A DNA stretch of 64,000 nt from an uncultured Aquitalea sp. (GTDB lineage Bacteria; Pseudomonadota; Gammaproteobacteria; Burkholderiales; Chromobacteriaceae). The DNA lies in assembly GCF_945957525.1 (NCBI RefSeq), contig NZ_CAMFLA010000010.1:1-64000 (forward strand), read 5' to 3'. Shown piece after piece: positions 20,551-28,239 of this stretch. The notes below the pieces were generated by a model. That model had not been told where the DNA came from and made no database searches. It saw only the letters and a list, made by a program, of their open reading frames with translations. The translations under genes were made by a program, and so were the position numbers. Position 1 is the first letter of the stretch. The number at the start of each line of letters is the position of its first letter.

Positions 20551-21660
20551 TTACTGCCGCGACTGCCCGTGAGCGGGCAAGTCGTCCGCTGTCAGGAACA
20601 AGGGAATGCCGTCGCGGCTTTCCGGCAAGATTTCAGGCATTACATACACATCGCGCACATGGCACTCGGCCATCAGCTCGCGGAAATTCGATTCGATCAA
20701 AGCCACGTTGTCCATGGCCGCCAGCGGCCAGACAAACCCTTCCCAGTTGCGTTCGTCGTCCACGGCGGAGAGGGTGATGTGCAACTCACCGTTTTCATGA
20801 GCGGACAAAATCGCCACCGGGTCTTTCGACAGCTCGCGCAGGCGGCGAATCTGGCTGCTGGCGAACACCTGCACCGCCACCTCGAAGCGGGCGAAATTGC
20901 CCGCCACCATGGCCTGCATCGCCGGCATCGGCGGACGGGCGATCGGGAACAGCGTCACGCCGTCGGTTTGCAGCTGCTCGCCGAGGAATTTCATCAGGGG
21001 CATGCCCCAACCGCCCACAGCCCCGCCCAGTTTCACCGGCAGCTCCGTCCCCTCCGGCTGAATGGCCACGCCCAACAGGTAGCGCAGGAACACGCCTTCT
21101 TCTTTCACCGTAATGGCCGCGCCTTGCAAGGGCTCTCCGATGCCGTTGGCGGCCTGCTCCAGACTCCGGCTCAAGCGATACAGCTTGCCGGAGTCCATCG
21201 CCACCACGGTATCGGGATGCAACAGTTGGCCGAAGACGCGCACATCGCCGTCGCTCAGCACACCGTGCTGGCGCAACAACCGGTTCAGGCCGTCTTCATC
21301 GGCGATGGCGGCTGGCAGCGTTGCCTGATTCTTGCTGCCTGCCACCAGCACCAGCGGGATGGCGAACACCATGGCGCGACGGCCTTGCGGCTGCTCTACG
21401 GCCTCGCGCAGCGCATCCCAGACAATCTTATAAGTGTCCTGCGAGGGAACCATCGCCAAAGCGACCGATATCGACAGCAATTCGCCACGCTCCAGCATTT
21501 GCGCCATGGCGTCGCGCACAGCCGAGAACCACATCTCGCGATCGCCTTCGCTGGCGGCGTTGAGCGCGGACTGCGCGTTATGGATAAGCATATTGGTCAG
21601 CGCCACCTGAGGGTGGTACTGGCGCGGATCGGGAAGAGTAAGCAATGGCTGGGACATCAT
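20551..21660 (-). CDS. Conserved protein of unknown function
   Basis: I do not recognise this 369-residue protein. It is soluble, has no signal peptide or long hydrophobic helix, and is rich in Ala/Leu helices. Distinctive segments are PSQDTYKIVWDALREAVEQ, AITVKEEGVFLRYLLGVA and RELMAECHVRDVYVMPEILP. Two ATGs in tandem (21660 and 21657) follow GCAGGAT. Upstream lies a long regulatory gap with a palindrome ATCAGCATGTGCTGAT at 21752-21767 that could be an operator for this gene. It is on the same strand as glyA, 91 bases in front of it. Confidence 0.8.
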   Translation of the reverse strand: MMSQPLLTLPDPRQYHPQVALTNMLIHNAQSALNAASEGDREMWFSAVRDAMAQMLERGELLSISVALAMVPSQDTYKIVWDALREAVEQPQGRRAMVFAIPLVLVAGSKNQATLPAAIADEDGLNRLLRQHGVLSDGDVRVFGQLLHPDTVVAMDSGKLYRLSRSLEQAANGIGEPLQGAAITVKEEGVFLRYLLGVAIQPEGTELPVKLGGAVGGWGMPLMKFLGEQLQTDGVTLFPIARPPMPAMQAMVAGNFARFEVAVQVFASSQIRRLRELSKDPVAILSAHENGELHITLSAVDDERNWEGFVWPLAAMDNVALIESNFRELMAECHVRDVYVMPEILPESRDGIPLFLTADDLPAHGQSRQ

Positions 21661-21751
21661 CACATCCTGCAAGGAAGGCGAAAGGCGCTATTGTCGCACA
21701 ATCCGGCACCGGCCAGAGCACCAAGCAAGCGCTTGACTTTCATATAGCAAC

Positions 21752-21767
21752 ATCAGCATGTGCTGAT
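21752..21767. promoter_or_regulatory. Perfect palindrome upstream of the unknown gene
   Basis: ATCAGCA-TG-TGCTGAT is a perfect 7-bp inverted repeat 92 bases before the start of the gene at 20551-21660. On the minus strand TATATG follows it, which could be a -10 box. A repressor site is plausible but unproven. Confidence 0.4.
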
Positions 21768-21812
21768 TAGCGACAATTTGCTACATTTTTTCACTTTCCG
21801 AAAATGAACATG

Positions 21813-21841
21813 TTGACACCCGAGCAAGCAATCCGGATAAT
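21813..21841 (+). promoter_or_regulatory. Strong sigma-70 promoter for a small transcript
   Basis: TTGACA (21813-21818), a 17-bp spacer and GATAAT (21836-21841). The start would be near 21848. No protein gene of normal size follows on this strand before a strong terminator at 21909-21940. Confidence 0.75.
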
Positions 21842-21847
21842 CCGTTC

Positions 21848-21940
21848 TCGTTGAGATGCAGCAATTGCTTCTTGATAGTTTCTCCTCTATTTCTCCTTTG
21901 TAGACTTGGCGCGGACCTAACGGTACCGCGCATTTTTTTT
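21848..21940 (+). ncRNA. Candidate small RNA with anti-Shine-Dalgarno stretches
   Basis: A consensus promoter ends at 21841. A strong intrinsic terminator (GCGCGG 21909-21914 with CCGCGC 21926-21931, then eight T) closes a transcript of about 93 nt. Before the terminator lies an unstructured pyrimidine stretch with TCTCCTCT (21881-21888) and TCTCC (21892-21896), complementary to ribosome binding sites. This is the layout of Hfq-dependent trans-acting RNAs, for example the sibling RNAs of Neisseria. A competing reading is a 15-codon peptide from ATG 21856 to TAG 21901 (MQQLLLDSFSSISPL), but it lacks a good ribosome binding site and no gene follows for it to attenuate. Confidence 0.55.
21909..21940 (+). 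terminator. Intrinsic terminator of the candidate small RNA
   Basis: GCGCGG-ACC-TAAC-GGT-A-CCGCGC forms a nine-pair stem with one bulged A, followed by A and eight T (21933-21940). Confidence 0.85.
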
Positions 21941-22052
21941 GCCCACCCACAGCAAAATCCCGAATTTTCCCTTTAACATCAATTTGTTAAGATTTTTTTA
22001 CACGTAATCCAGCAGCTGGACTTTTGTCATTTCCGGTAAAGTGCTCACAGGA

Positions 22053-22068
22053 TTTGACCCCGGTCAAA
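22053..22068. promoter_or_regulatory. FNR-family-like palindrome
   Basis: TTTGACC-CC-GGTCAAA is a perfect palindrome containing TTGAC-N4-GTCAA, a variant of the FNR/FixK dyad. It lies in the middle of the 780-base AT-rich gap; another dyad (TTCGTTTTG, 3 bases, CAAAACGAA) follows at 22118-22138. The gene served is unclear. Confidence 0.3.
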
Positions 22069-22183
22069 GCCCAAATGGCAATGTGGGAAGCCTTGTAAAA
22101 ACAGAACATCATCAATGTTCGTTTTGCTTCAAAACGAAACAAACGAAGTGGAATATACTGTATACAAGTTCATAAATTTTCAT

Positions 22184-22216
22184 AAAAGAAAACCGGACAC
22201 CTGAAAAGGTGCCCGG
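22184..22216 (-). terminator. Intrinsic terminator, minus strand
   Basis: On the minus strand CCGGGCACCT, loop TTTC, AGGTGTCCGG (one G-U pair), then TTTTCTTTT. It is 222 bases beyond the GST stop codon and is the first good stop signal for that transcript. Confidence 0.75.
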
Positions 22217-22360
22217 GCTTGCAGAGGAGAGCAAGAAGAGCGGCGCGCCAAAGGCGCTGCCATGCGGGGAAGCTGACGGGAATCAATCAGCCCAGATAAG
22301 ACGCATTTCCCTCTAGGAAAGTTCCTAGTCGGACAAGATTTTCATCTTGTCAAAAACTCC
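22184..22360 (-). ncRNA. Possible minus-strand small RNA or GST 3' UTR
   Basis: On the minus strand, an intrinsic terminator at 22216-22184 closes a run of short hairpins: GACAAGAT/ATCTTGTC (plus positions 22332-22351), CTAGGAA/TTCCTAG, and CTTGC/GCAAG with loop TCTCCTCT (22230-22223). The CU-rich loop directly before the terminator repeats the TCTCCTCT of the plus-strand candidate 340 bases away. The 5' end is not defined: a TTGACA exists at 22353-22348 but its -10 partner is poor, so this may be the processed tail of the GST transcript ending at 22438. Confidence 0.35.
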
Positions 22361-22437
22361 CTTCCCCCTCCTCTCATAGAGCAACAATCGAACAAGCGCA
22401 CCCATGCCGATTGCACGCTGCTTCACCCGCCCCTCGA

Positions 22438-23067
22438 TCAGGCAGGCAGTGCCGGGCGCCGCAGATCCAGCCATTGCCGTACCGAAGGCCGCTGCCATTG
22501 CCGCTCGGCATACGCAGCCAGCGGCGCCGGCAAAGCATCGCCGTTCAGGCGCAGCCGATTAAGCATCAAGGCCAGTTCCACATCCGCCAGACACCACTCG
22601 CCAAACAAGTTGGCCGCATCTTCGGCCAACAATGACTTAGCCACGGCGCAGAGCTTGGCCGCATCCTGTTGCGCCCTCACGCTCAAAGGCGCTGCTACAG
22701 GCCGATAGAACACCACCAAGGTATTGCGCTCTTCGCGCAGGGCGAACAGATCGCTACGCAGCCAAGCTTGCAACTGGCGGGCGCGAGCGCGTTGCTGGCG
22801 GTCTGCCGGATAGATCCTGCCGGCCGGAAAAGCCTCATCCAGATACTCAGCAATGGCAGAGGATTCCGACAAGGCGAAGTCGTCGTGCTCCAAGGTCGGC
22901 ACCCGTCTCGTCAGCGATATCGCTGCGTAATCCGTCAAAGCCTGCCGACCTGCGCCCAGATCCACCGTCTGCAAGGAGAACGGCAGGCGTTTTTCGGTCA
23001 GCGCGATGAACGCCGACATGGCGTACGGGCTGGCGTACTGGCTATCCACATGCAAAATCAGGCTCAT
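22438..23067 (-). CDS. Glutathione S-transferase family protein
   Basis: This 209-residue protein has an N-terminal thioredoxin-like GST domain (SLILHVDSQYASPYAMSAFIAL, then RRVPTLEHDDFALSESSAIAEYL, about residues 3-78) and a C-terminal helical domain ending RQWLDLRRPALPA. The motif VPTL plus ESSAI marks the glutathione site. The start overlaps the stop of the upstream SnoaL-like gene as ATGA, so the two are co-translated. An uptake-like word is inside at 22621-22630. Confidence 0.9.
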   Translation of the reverse strand: MSLILHVDSQYASPYAMSAFIALTEKRLPFSLQTVDLGAGRQALTDYAAISLTRRVPTLEHDDFALSESSAIAEYLDEAFPAGRIYPADRQQRARARQLQAWLRSDLFALREERNTLVVFYRPVAAPLSVRAQQDAAKLCAVAKSLLAEDAANLFGEWCLADVELALMLNRLRLNGDALPAPLAAYAERQWQRPSVRQWLDLRRPALPA

Positions 23068-23444
23068 GCTGTTTCCCTTGCTTTGCTATCAACCTCGCAC
23101 AGCGGTCCACTGATGAAATCCGCGCGGACGATGGCCCCGTTCGCCACCTGATAGACGCATACCAGATCTGCCTGCATGCGCCGGCCCGCCACCGTGCGGG
23201 TAACGGTTTCGTGATCGATCACCACCTCGCCGTTGACGATGCGATGGCGCAAAGCGGCGTGGAGATCCGCTTCGGCAAACCTTTCCCTGCCACGCGCCTT
23301 GATGGCTTCGCGTCCTTCGGCCAATAGCGTATCCGGGTACTGGTACTGTCTGGCGTATTCGGCATAAGTGCCGGCCCATGACTCCAGATCACGCGCGTTG
23401 TAAGCATCCAGTTGGCGCTGGATCAGCACCTCGACGTCACTCAT
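23064..23444 (-). CDS. SnoaL/NTF2-like protein
   Basis: This 126-residue protein has the NTF2-like pattern MSDVEVLIQRQLDAYNARDLES, then WAGTYAEYARQYQYPDTLLAEGREAIKARGRERFAE, ending DFISGPLCEVDSK. It resembles steroid-isomerase-like SnoaL proteins, but substrate residues cannot be assigned. The ATG at 23444 is preceded by GGGAGAA. It is coupled to the downstream GST gene by a 4-base overlap. Confidence 0.82.
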   Translation of the reverse strand: MSDVEVLIQRQLDAYNARDLESWAGTYAEYARQYQYPDTLLAEGREAIKARGRERFAEADLHAALRHRIVNGEVVIDHETVTRTVAGRRMQADLVCVYQVANGAIVRADFISGPLCEVDSKARETA

Positions 23445-23518
23445 GTTTTCTCCCGGTTTTGCAGCGCCGGCTGGCATGGGCAGGCGCAATCTGTGATTTG
23501 CGACGAGTTTGCAAGCAT

Positions 23519-23545
23519 GAAAAAAGGCAGCCAAAGCTGCCTTTT
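23519..23545. terminator. Terminator between ilvD and the SnoaL-GST pair
   Basis: GGCAGC (23526-23531), loop CAAA, GCTGCC (23536-23541), flanked by six A on the left and TTTT on the right. On the minus strand it ends the ilvD transcript. Confidence 0.8.
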
Positions 23546-23575
23546 GCGGTGATACCTAGTGGAGAAGCGCAGCGC

Positions 23576-25429
23576 TTACTTCTCTACCTGACTGACGTCG
23601 CGCACGGCGCCAGTGTCGGCGCTGGTGGTCATGGCGGCGTAAGCTCGCAGGGCGGCGCTGACCGGTCGCAGGCGATCCACCGGCTTCCAGGCGTCGCGGC
23701 CGCGCGCTTGCATGGCGGCGCGGCGCGCAGCCAGGACATCATCCGCAATGGCCAACTGGATACGGCGATTGGGGATGTCGATCTCGATGGTGTCGCCCTC
23801 TTCTACCAGGCCGATCGCGCCGCCTTCCGCCGCTTCCGGCGAAACGTGGCCGATGGACAAACCGGAAGTACCGCCGGAGAAGCGGCCATCGGTCAGCAAG
23901 GCGCAGGCCTTGCCCAGCCCTTTGGACTTGAGATAACTGGTGGGGTAGAGCATTTCCTGCATGCCCGGCCCGCCTTTGGGGCCTTCGTAGCGGATCACCA
24001 CCACATCACCGGCGACGATCTTGTCGTCCAGAATGGCCGCCACAGCGTCATCCTGACTTTCAAAGATGCGCGCGCGACCGGTGAACTTGAGGATGGACTC
24101 ATCCACACCGGCGGTTTTCACGATGCAGCCGCGCTCGGCGATATTGCCGTACAGCACGGCTAGACCGCCGTCCTGCGAGTAAGCGTGGGCCTTGTCGCGG
24201 ATACAGCCTTCGGCGCGATCGTCATCCAGCGTGGGGTAGCGCATGGATTGCGAGAAGGCGATGGTGGTGGGCACGCCGCCGGGCGCGGCGCGATAGAAGC
24301 GCTGCGCCTCGCTGTCCGGGCCCTGACGACAGATGTCCCAGCTTTCCAGTGCGTCGGCCAGGGTCTTGCTGTGCACGGTGGGCACATCGCGGTGGATCAG
24401 GCCAGCGCGATCCAGTTCGGACAGGATCGCCACCACGCCGCCGGCGCGATGCACGTCTTCCATATGGTACTTCTGGGTGGCCGGAGCCACTTTGGACAGG
24501 CAGGGCACCGAGCGCGAAATACGGTCGATGTCGGCCATTTTGAAGTCCACGCCGGCTTCGCTGGCCGCGGCCAGCAAGTGCAGCACGGTATTGGTGGAAC
24601 CGCCCATGGCCACATCCAGGCTCATGGCGTTTTCAAAAGCCTGCTTGGTGCCGATGGAACGCGGCAGCACGCTGGCGTCGTCCTGCTCGTAATGTCTGCG
24701 GGTAATCTCGACGATCAGGCGGCCGGCGCGCAGGAACAATTCCTTGCGGTCGGCGTGCGTGGCCACCAGGCTGCCGTTGCCCGGCAGGGACAGGCCCAGC
24801 GCTTCGGTCAGGCAGTTCATGGAGTTGGCGGTGAACATGCCGGAGCAGGAGCCGCAGGTGGGACAGGCGGAACGTTCCACCCGGTCGACGTCCTCGTTGG
24901 AAACGGCGCTGTTGGCGGCCTCCACCATGGCGTCCACCAGGTCCAGCTTGCGGATGTCGTTGCCCCACTGCACCTTGCCCGCTTCCATCGGGCCGCCGGA
25001 AACGAACACAACCGGGATGTTCAGGCGCATGGCGGCCATCAGCATGCCCGGGGTGATCTTGTCGCAGTTGGAGATGCACACCAGCGCGTCGGCGCAGTGC
25101 GCGTTAACCATGTATTCCACGCTGTCGGCAATCAGGTCGCGGCTGGGCAGACTGTACAACATGCCGCCGTGGCCCATGGCGATGCCGTCGTCGATGGCGA
25201 TGGTGTTGAACTCTTTGGCGACGCCGCCAGCGCGCTCGATCTCGCGCGCCACCAGTTGGCCCATATTGTGCAGATGCACGTGGCCCGGCACGAACTGGGT
25301 GAAACTGTTGGCAATGGCGATGATGGGTTTGCCGAAGTCCTCGTCCTTCATGCCCGTGGCGCGCCACAGGGCACGGGCACCCGCCATGTTGCGTCCGGCG
25401 GTGGAGGTCTTGGAACGGTATTGAGGCAT
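23576..25429 (-). CDS. ilvD: Dihydroxy-acid dehydratase
   Basis: IlvD makes the 2-keto acid precursors of valine and isoleucine. The 617-residue protein is the long form that carries an Fe-S cluster: the Cys ligands are visible in [10 protein letters not shown] (about residue 122) and [19 protein letters not shown] (about 195). The C-terminal [20 protein letters not shown] signature is present. I chose the ATG at 25429 ([12 protein letters not shown]) as the family start. It is a single gene, divergent from lgt, and the other ilv genes are elsewhere. Confidence 0.97.
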   Translation of the reverse strand: MPQYRSKTSTAGRNMAGARALWRATGMKDEDFGKPIIAIANSFTQFVPGHVHLHNMGQLVAREIERAGGVAKEFNTIAIDDGIAMGHGGMLYSLPSRDLIADSVEYMVNAHCADALVCISNCDKITPGMLMAAMRLNIPVVFVSGGPMEAGKVQWGNDIRKLDLVDAMVEAANSAVSNEDVDRVERSACPTCGSCSGMFTANSMNCLTEALGLSLPGNGSLVATHADRKELFLRAGRLIVEITRRHYEQDDASVLPRSIGTKQAFENAMSLDVAMGGSTNTVLHLLAAASEAGVDFKMADIDRISRSVPCLSKVAPATQKYHMEDVHRAGGVVAILSELDRAGLIHRDVPTVHSKTLADALESWDICRQGPDSEAQRFYRAAPGGVPTTIAFSQSMRYPTLDDDRAEGCIRDKAHAYSQDGGLAVLYGNIAERGCIVKTAGVDESILKFTGRARIFESQDDAVAAILDDKIVAGDVVVIRYEGPKGGPGMQEMLYPTSYLKSKGLGKACALLTDGRFSGGTSGLSIGHVSPEAAEGGAIGLVEEGDTIEIDIPNRRIQLAIADDVLAARRAAMQARGRDAWKPVDRLRPVSAALRAYAAMTTSADTGAVRDVSQVEK

Positions 25430-25625
25430 GATGATTGTTTCCTTGAGAGCAGTATCTGCGGAAAACGCCTGCCGGGGCGGTGCCGTGTCATGCGCGGCGA
25501 GCCTGCCCGCGTCCGGGTGCCTGTGACGCGGGCGATCGTGCCGCAACGGTATTTGCGGGACGATTGGGAACGCATTCCGTATAATTTCGTCCATCTCTTT
25601 TACCGCAAACGCCGTTGACTGACAA

Positions 25626-26480
25626 ATGATCGTTCATCCGCAGTTCGACCCCATCGCCGTGCAACTGGGCCCGCTGGCCATCCATTGGTACGGCCTGATG
25701 TATCTCCTCGGCTTCGGCCTTTTCTTGCTGCTGGGCAACTACCGCATCCGTCGCGGCCACGCCTTCATGACCAGCAAACTGCTGGACGACCTGCTCACCT
25801 ACGGGGTGCTGGGCGTGGTGGTGGGCGGCCGGCTGGGCCAGGTGCTGTTTTACGAGCCCGGCTATTTCTTCAGTCATCCGCTGGAAATCTTCATGGTGTG
25901 GAAGGGCGGCATGTCTTTCCACGGCGGCTTCCTCGGCGTACTGATCGCCATGCAGCTGTTTGCCCGCAAGCATGGCCGCAGCTTCTGGGAGCTGACCGAC
26001 TTCATCGCTCCGCTGGTGCCGCTGGGCCTGGCGGCCGGGCGCATCGGCAACTTCATCAACGGCGAGCTGTGGGGCCGCGTAGCCAGCCCGGACCTGCCCT
26101 GGGCCATGCTGTTTCCGCAAGCCGCGCGCGACGATCTGCTGCAAGGCCAGACCTCGGCCGATCTGATGAACATGCTGGCCCGCTATGGCGCGCTGCCGCG
26201 TCACCCTTCGCAGTTGTACGAGTTTGCGCTGGAAGGCATCGCGCTGTTTGTCGCGCTGTGGCTGTTCAGCGGCAAAGCGCGCCCGCGCGGCCAGGTATCG
26301 GCCGTCTTTCTGATGGGGTATGGCCTGGCGCGTTTTGTCTGCGAATACTTCCGCTCGCCGGACGAGGGCATCTTCGGCCAGTCCTATTTCATCAGCATGG
26401 GCCAATGGTTGAGCCTGCCGATGATCCTCATCGGCGCCGCGCTGTTTGTCTGGTTCGGCAAACGTCGCGCCATGCAGTAA
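25626..26480 (+). CDS. lgt: Prolipoprotein diacylglyceryl transferase
   Basis: Lgt attaches diacylglycerol from phosphatidylglycerol to the lipobox Cys of prolipoproteins in the inner membrane. The 284-residue polytopic protein begins [23 protein letters not shown]. It has the HGGFLG motif (about residue 100) and the Lgt signature [14 protein letters not shown] (about 138-151) with its essential Arg. Seven membrane helices are expected. A TATAAT lies at 25580-25585, 41 bases before the start, without a good -35 box at normal distance. Confidence 0.97.
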   Translation: MIVHPQFDPIAVQLGPLAIHWYGLMYLLGFGLFLLLGNYRIRRGHAFMTSKLLDDLLTYGVLGVVVGGRLGQVLFYEPGYFFSHPLEIFMVWKGGMSFHGGFLGVLIAMQLFARKHGRSFWELTDFIAPLVPLGLAAGRIGNFINGELWGRVASPDLPWAMLFPQAARDDLLQGQTSADLMNMLARYGALPRHPSQLYEFALEGIALFVALWLFSGKARPRGQVSAVFLMGYGLARFVCEYFRSPDEGIFGQSYFISMGQWLSLPMILIGAALFVWFGKRRAMQ

Positions 26481-26528
26481 ACTCGAAACTCAGGGCGGTT
26501 TATCGTCCGCCCTCACCGGAAGTGCCGA

Positions 26529-26553
26529 GGCCAGTCTAGCGACTGGCCTTTTT
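26529..26553 (+). terminator. Terminator of lgt
   Basis: GGCCAGTC (26529-26536), loop TAGC, GACTGGCC (26541-26548), then TTTTT. A second hairpin, AGGGCGG/CCGCCCT at 26492-26513, precedes it. The importer operon that follows must have its own promoter or depend on read-through. Confidence 0.9.
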
Positions 26554-26599
26554 GATCCTGCGGCTTATCGCCCGCACTCAAGACAGGAACGACATCGCC

Positions 26600-27448
26600 A
26601 TGAAAGCTGTCAAGCTGACCCTGGCCGGCATCATGCTGGCCGCCGCCGCCTTCGCTGCCGCCGAAGAAGCCGTGCTCAAGGTTTCCGCCATCCCCGATGA
26701 AGCGCCCACCGAGCTGCAGCGCAAGTTTGCGCCGCTGGGCCAGTACCTGGAAAAAGAGCTGGGCATGAAGGTGCAGTTTGTGCCGGTGACCGATTACGCC
26801 GCGGTGGTAACGGCGCTGGACAGCGACAAGATCGACATGGCCTGGCTGGGCGGCTTTACCTTTGTGCAAGCCAGTCAGCACGGTAAAGTGGTACCGCTGG
26901 TGCAGCGCGAGGAAGACAGCAAGTTCACCGCCAAATTCATCGCCAGCACCGCCAGCGGCGCGAAAACGCTGAAAGACCTCAAAGGCAAAAGCTTTGCCTT
27001 CGGCTCTGCCTCCTCCACCTCCGGTCACCTGATGCCGCGTTATTTCATGCAGAAGGATGGCATCAAGCCGGAAACCTTCTTCAAGAATGTGGCCTACTCC
27101 GGCGCGCATGACGCCACCGTGGCCTGGGTAGCCTCCGGCAAGGTGGACGCCGGCGTGCTCAACGCCTCGGTATGGGACAAGCTGGTGGAAAGCGGCAAGG
27201 TGGACATGAGCAAGGTGAAGCTCTTGAGCACGTCGCCCACCTTCTATGACTACAACTGGACGGTACGCGGCAGCATGGACAAAAAGCTGCAGCAGAAGAT
27301 TACCGCCGCCTTCCTCAAGCTGGACGCGAAAAACCCCGAGCAGAAAGCCATTCTCGATCTGCAGCGCGCCAGCAAATTCATCCCCACCAAGGCTGACAAC
27401 TACAAAGGCATTGAAGCCGCCGCCGAAGCCGCCGGTCTGCTGAAGTGA
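26600..27448 (+). CDS. PhnD-family ABC transporter substrate-binding protein
   Basis: This 282-residue periplasmic binding protein has a Sec signal peptide (MKAVKLTLAGIMLAAAAFAAAEE) and the phosphonate/phosphite-binding fold. Motifs are LKVSAIPDEAPTELQRKFAPL, IDMAWLGGFTFVQA, the ligand loop SFAFGSASSTSGHLMP (about residues 130-150) and AGVLNASVWDKL. The ligand could be phosphonate, phosphite or another oxyanion. Very similar proteins are annotated as putative selenate binders, so the substrate is open. It is the first gene of a three-gene importer and overlaps the ATPase gene as GTGA. Confidence 0.85.
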   Translation: MKAVKLTLAGIMLAAAAFAAAEEAVLKVSAIPDEAPTELQRKFAPLGQYLEKELGMKVQFVPVTDYAAVVTALDSDKIDMAWLGGFTFVQASQHGKVVPLVQREEDSKFTAKFIASTASGAKTLKDLKGKSFAFGSASSTSGHLMPRYFMQKDGIKPETFFKNVAYSGAHDATVAWVASGKVDAGVLNASVWDKLVESGKVDMSKVKLLSTSPTFYDYNWTVRGSMDKKLQQKITAAFLKLDAKNPEQKAILDLQRASKFIPTKADNYKGIEAAAEAAGLLK

Positions 27449-28239
27449 GCCTGCATCTGGACGGCGTGTCGCTGAATCTGGGCGGCACGCCGGTATTGCA
27501 CGAGCTGACGCTGCATCTGGCCCAGGGCGAGCAGGCAGCCTTGATCGGCCCCTCCGGGGCGGGCAAGACCAGCCTGCTGCTCCTGTGCGCCACCGGCTAT
27601 CGCCCGGATGCCGGCCAGCTGACCGTGCTGGGCGACAACCCCTGGCACCTGTCGGCCCGCTGGCGTCGGCGTTTGCGCAGCCGCATCGGCATGCTGTATC
27701 AAAGCTCGCCCCTGCCCGACCGGCAGCGGGTGATCGATGCCGTCGCCGCAGGCCGACTGGGCCGCAGCGGCAGGCTGGCCGCGCTCAAGCGGCTACTCTG
27801 GCCGCAAGACGTCGCCGCTGTGGCCGACGCCCTGGCCAGGGTGGATCTGGCAGACAAGCTGTGGGCTCGCTGCGACCAACTCTCCGGCGGCCAGCGCCAG
27901 CGCGCCGGCCTGGCCCGCGTGCTGTACCAGCAAGCCGATTTGCTATTGGCGGACGAGCCCATTGCCGCGCTGGACCCGAGGTTGGCCGAAGACATTTTGC
28001 GCTGCTTGTGCGCCGACGCCCGCCAGCGCGACGCCAGCCTGCTGGTGAGCCTGCATTCGGTGGAGCTGGCCCTGTCGCACTTTGGCCGTCTCATCGGCGT
28101 GCGCGATGGCCGTATCGTATTCGACCTGCCCCGCGCCGAAGTCACGCCGGGCCTTGTCAGCGCCCTCTACGCCGACGAAAGGTTGGCCGAAGAAGCCGCG
28201 CCTGCCGTCGCACAGCTGCCGCAGGGGCGCCGATGCTGA
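27445..28239 (+). CDS. ABC transporter ATP-binding protein (PhnC-like)
   Basis: This 264-residue ABC ATPase has Walker A GPSGAGKTS (about residue 34), the signature LSGGQRQRAGLARVL, Walker B ADLLLADEPIAALDP and the H-loop LLVSLHSVELA. It begins with GTG overlapping the binding-protein stop, and its own stop overlaps the permease start, so the three genes are tightly coupled. Two uptake-like words lie in its 3' half (27980, 28181), both read as RLAE. Confidence 0.92.
   Translation: MSLHLDGVSLNLGGTPVLHELTLHLAQGEQAALIGPSGAGKTSLLLLCATGYRPDAGQLTVLGDNPWHLSARWRRRLRSRIGMLYQSSPLPDRQRVIDAVAAGRLGRSGRLAALKRLLWPQDVAAVADALARVDLADKLWARCDQLSGGQRQRAGLARVLYQQADLLLADEPIAALDPRLAEDILRCLCADARQRDASLLVSLHSVELALSHFGRLIGVRDGRIVFDLPRAEVTPGLVSALYADERLAEEAAPAVAQLPQGRRC

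Noticed and set aside
21856-21903. A 15-codon leader peptide MQQLLLDSFSSISPL with three Leu codons before a terminator, as in amino-acid attenuators
   Set aside because: No biosynthetic gene follows on that strand, the ribosome binding site is poor and there is no alternative antiterminator pairing that I can see. The small-RNA reading is preferred.
22117-22216. A riboswitch in the AT-rich gap on the plus strand
   Set aside because: Several hairpins exist but none matches a riboswitch core I know, and no plus-strand gene follows. The terminator there reads well only on the minus strand.
23041-23055. A DnaA box-like CTATCCACA
   Set aside because: It is a single imperfect copy inside the GST gene. 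No cluster of boxes or origin features is present.
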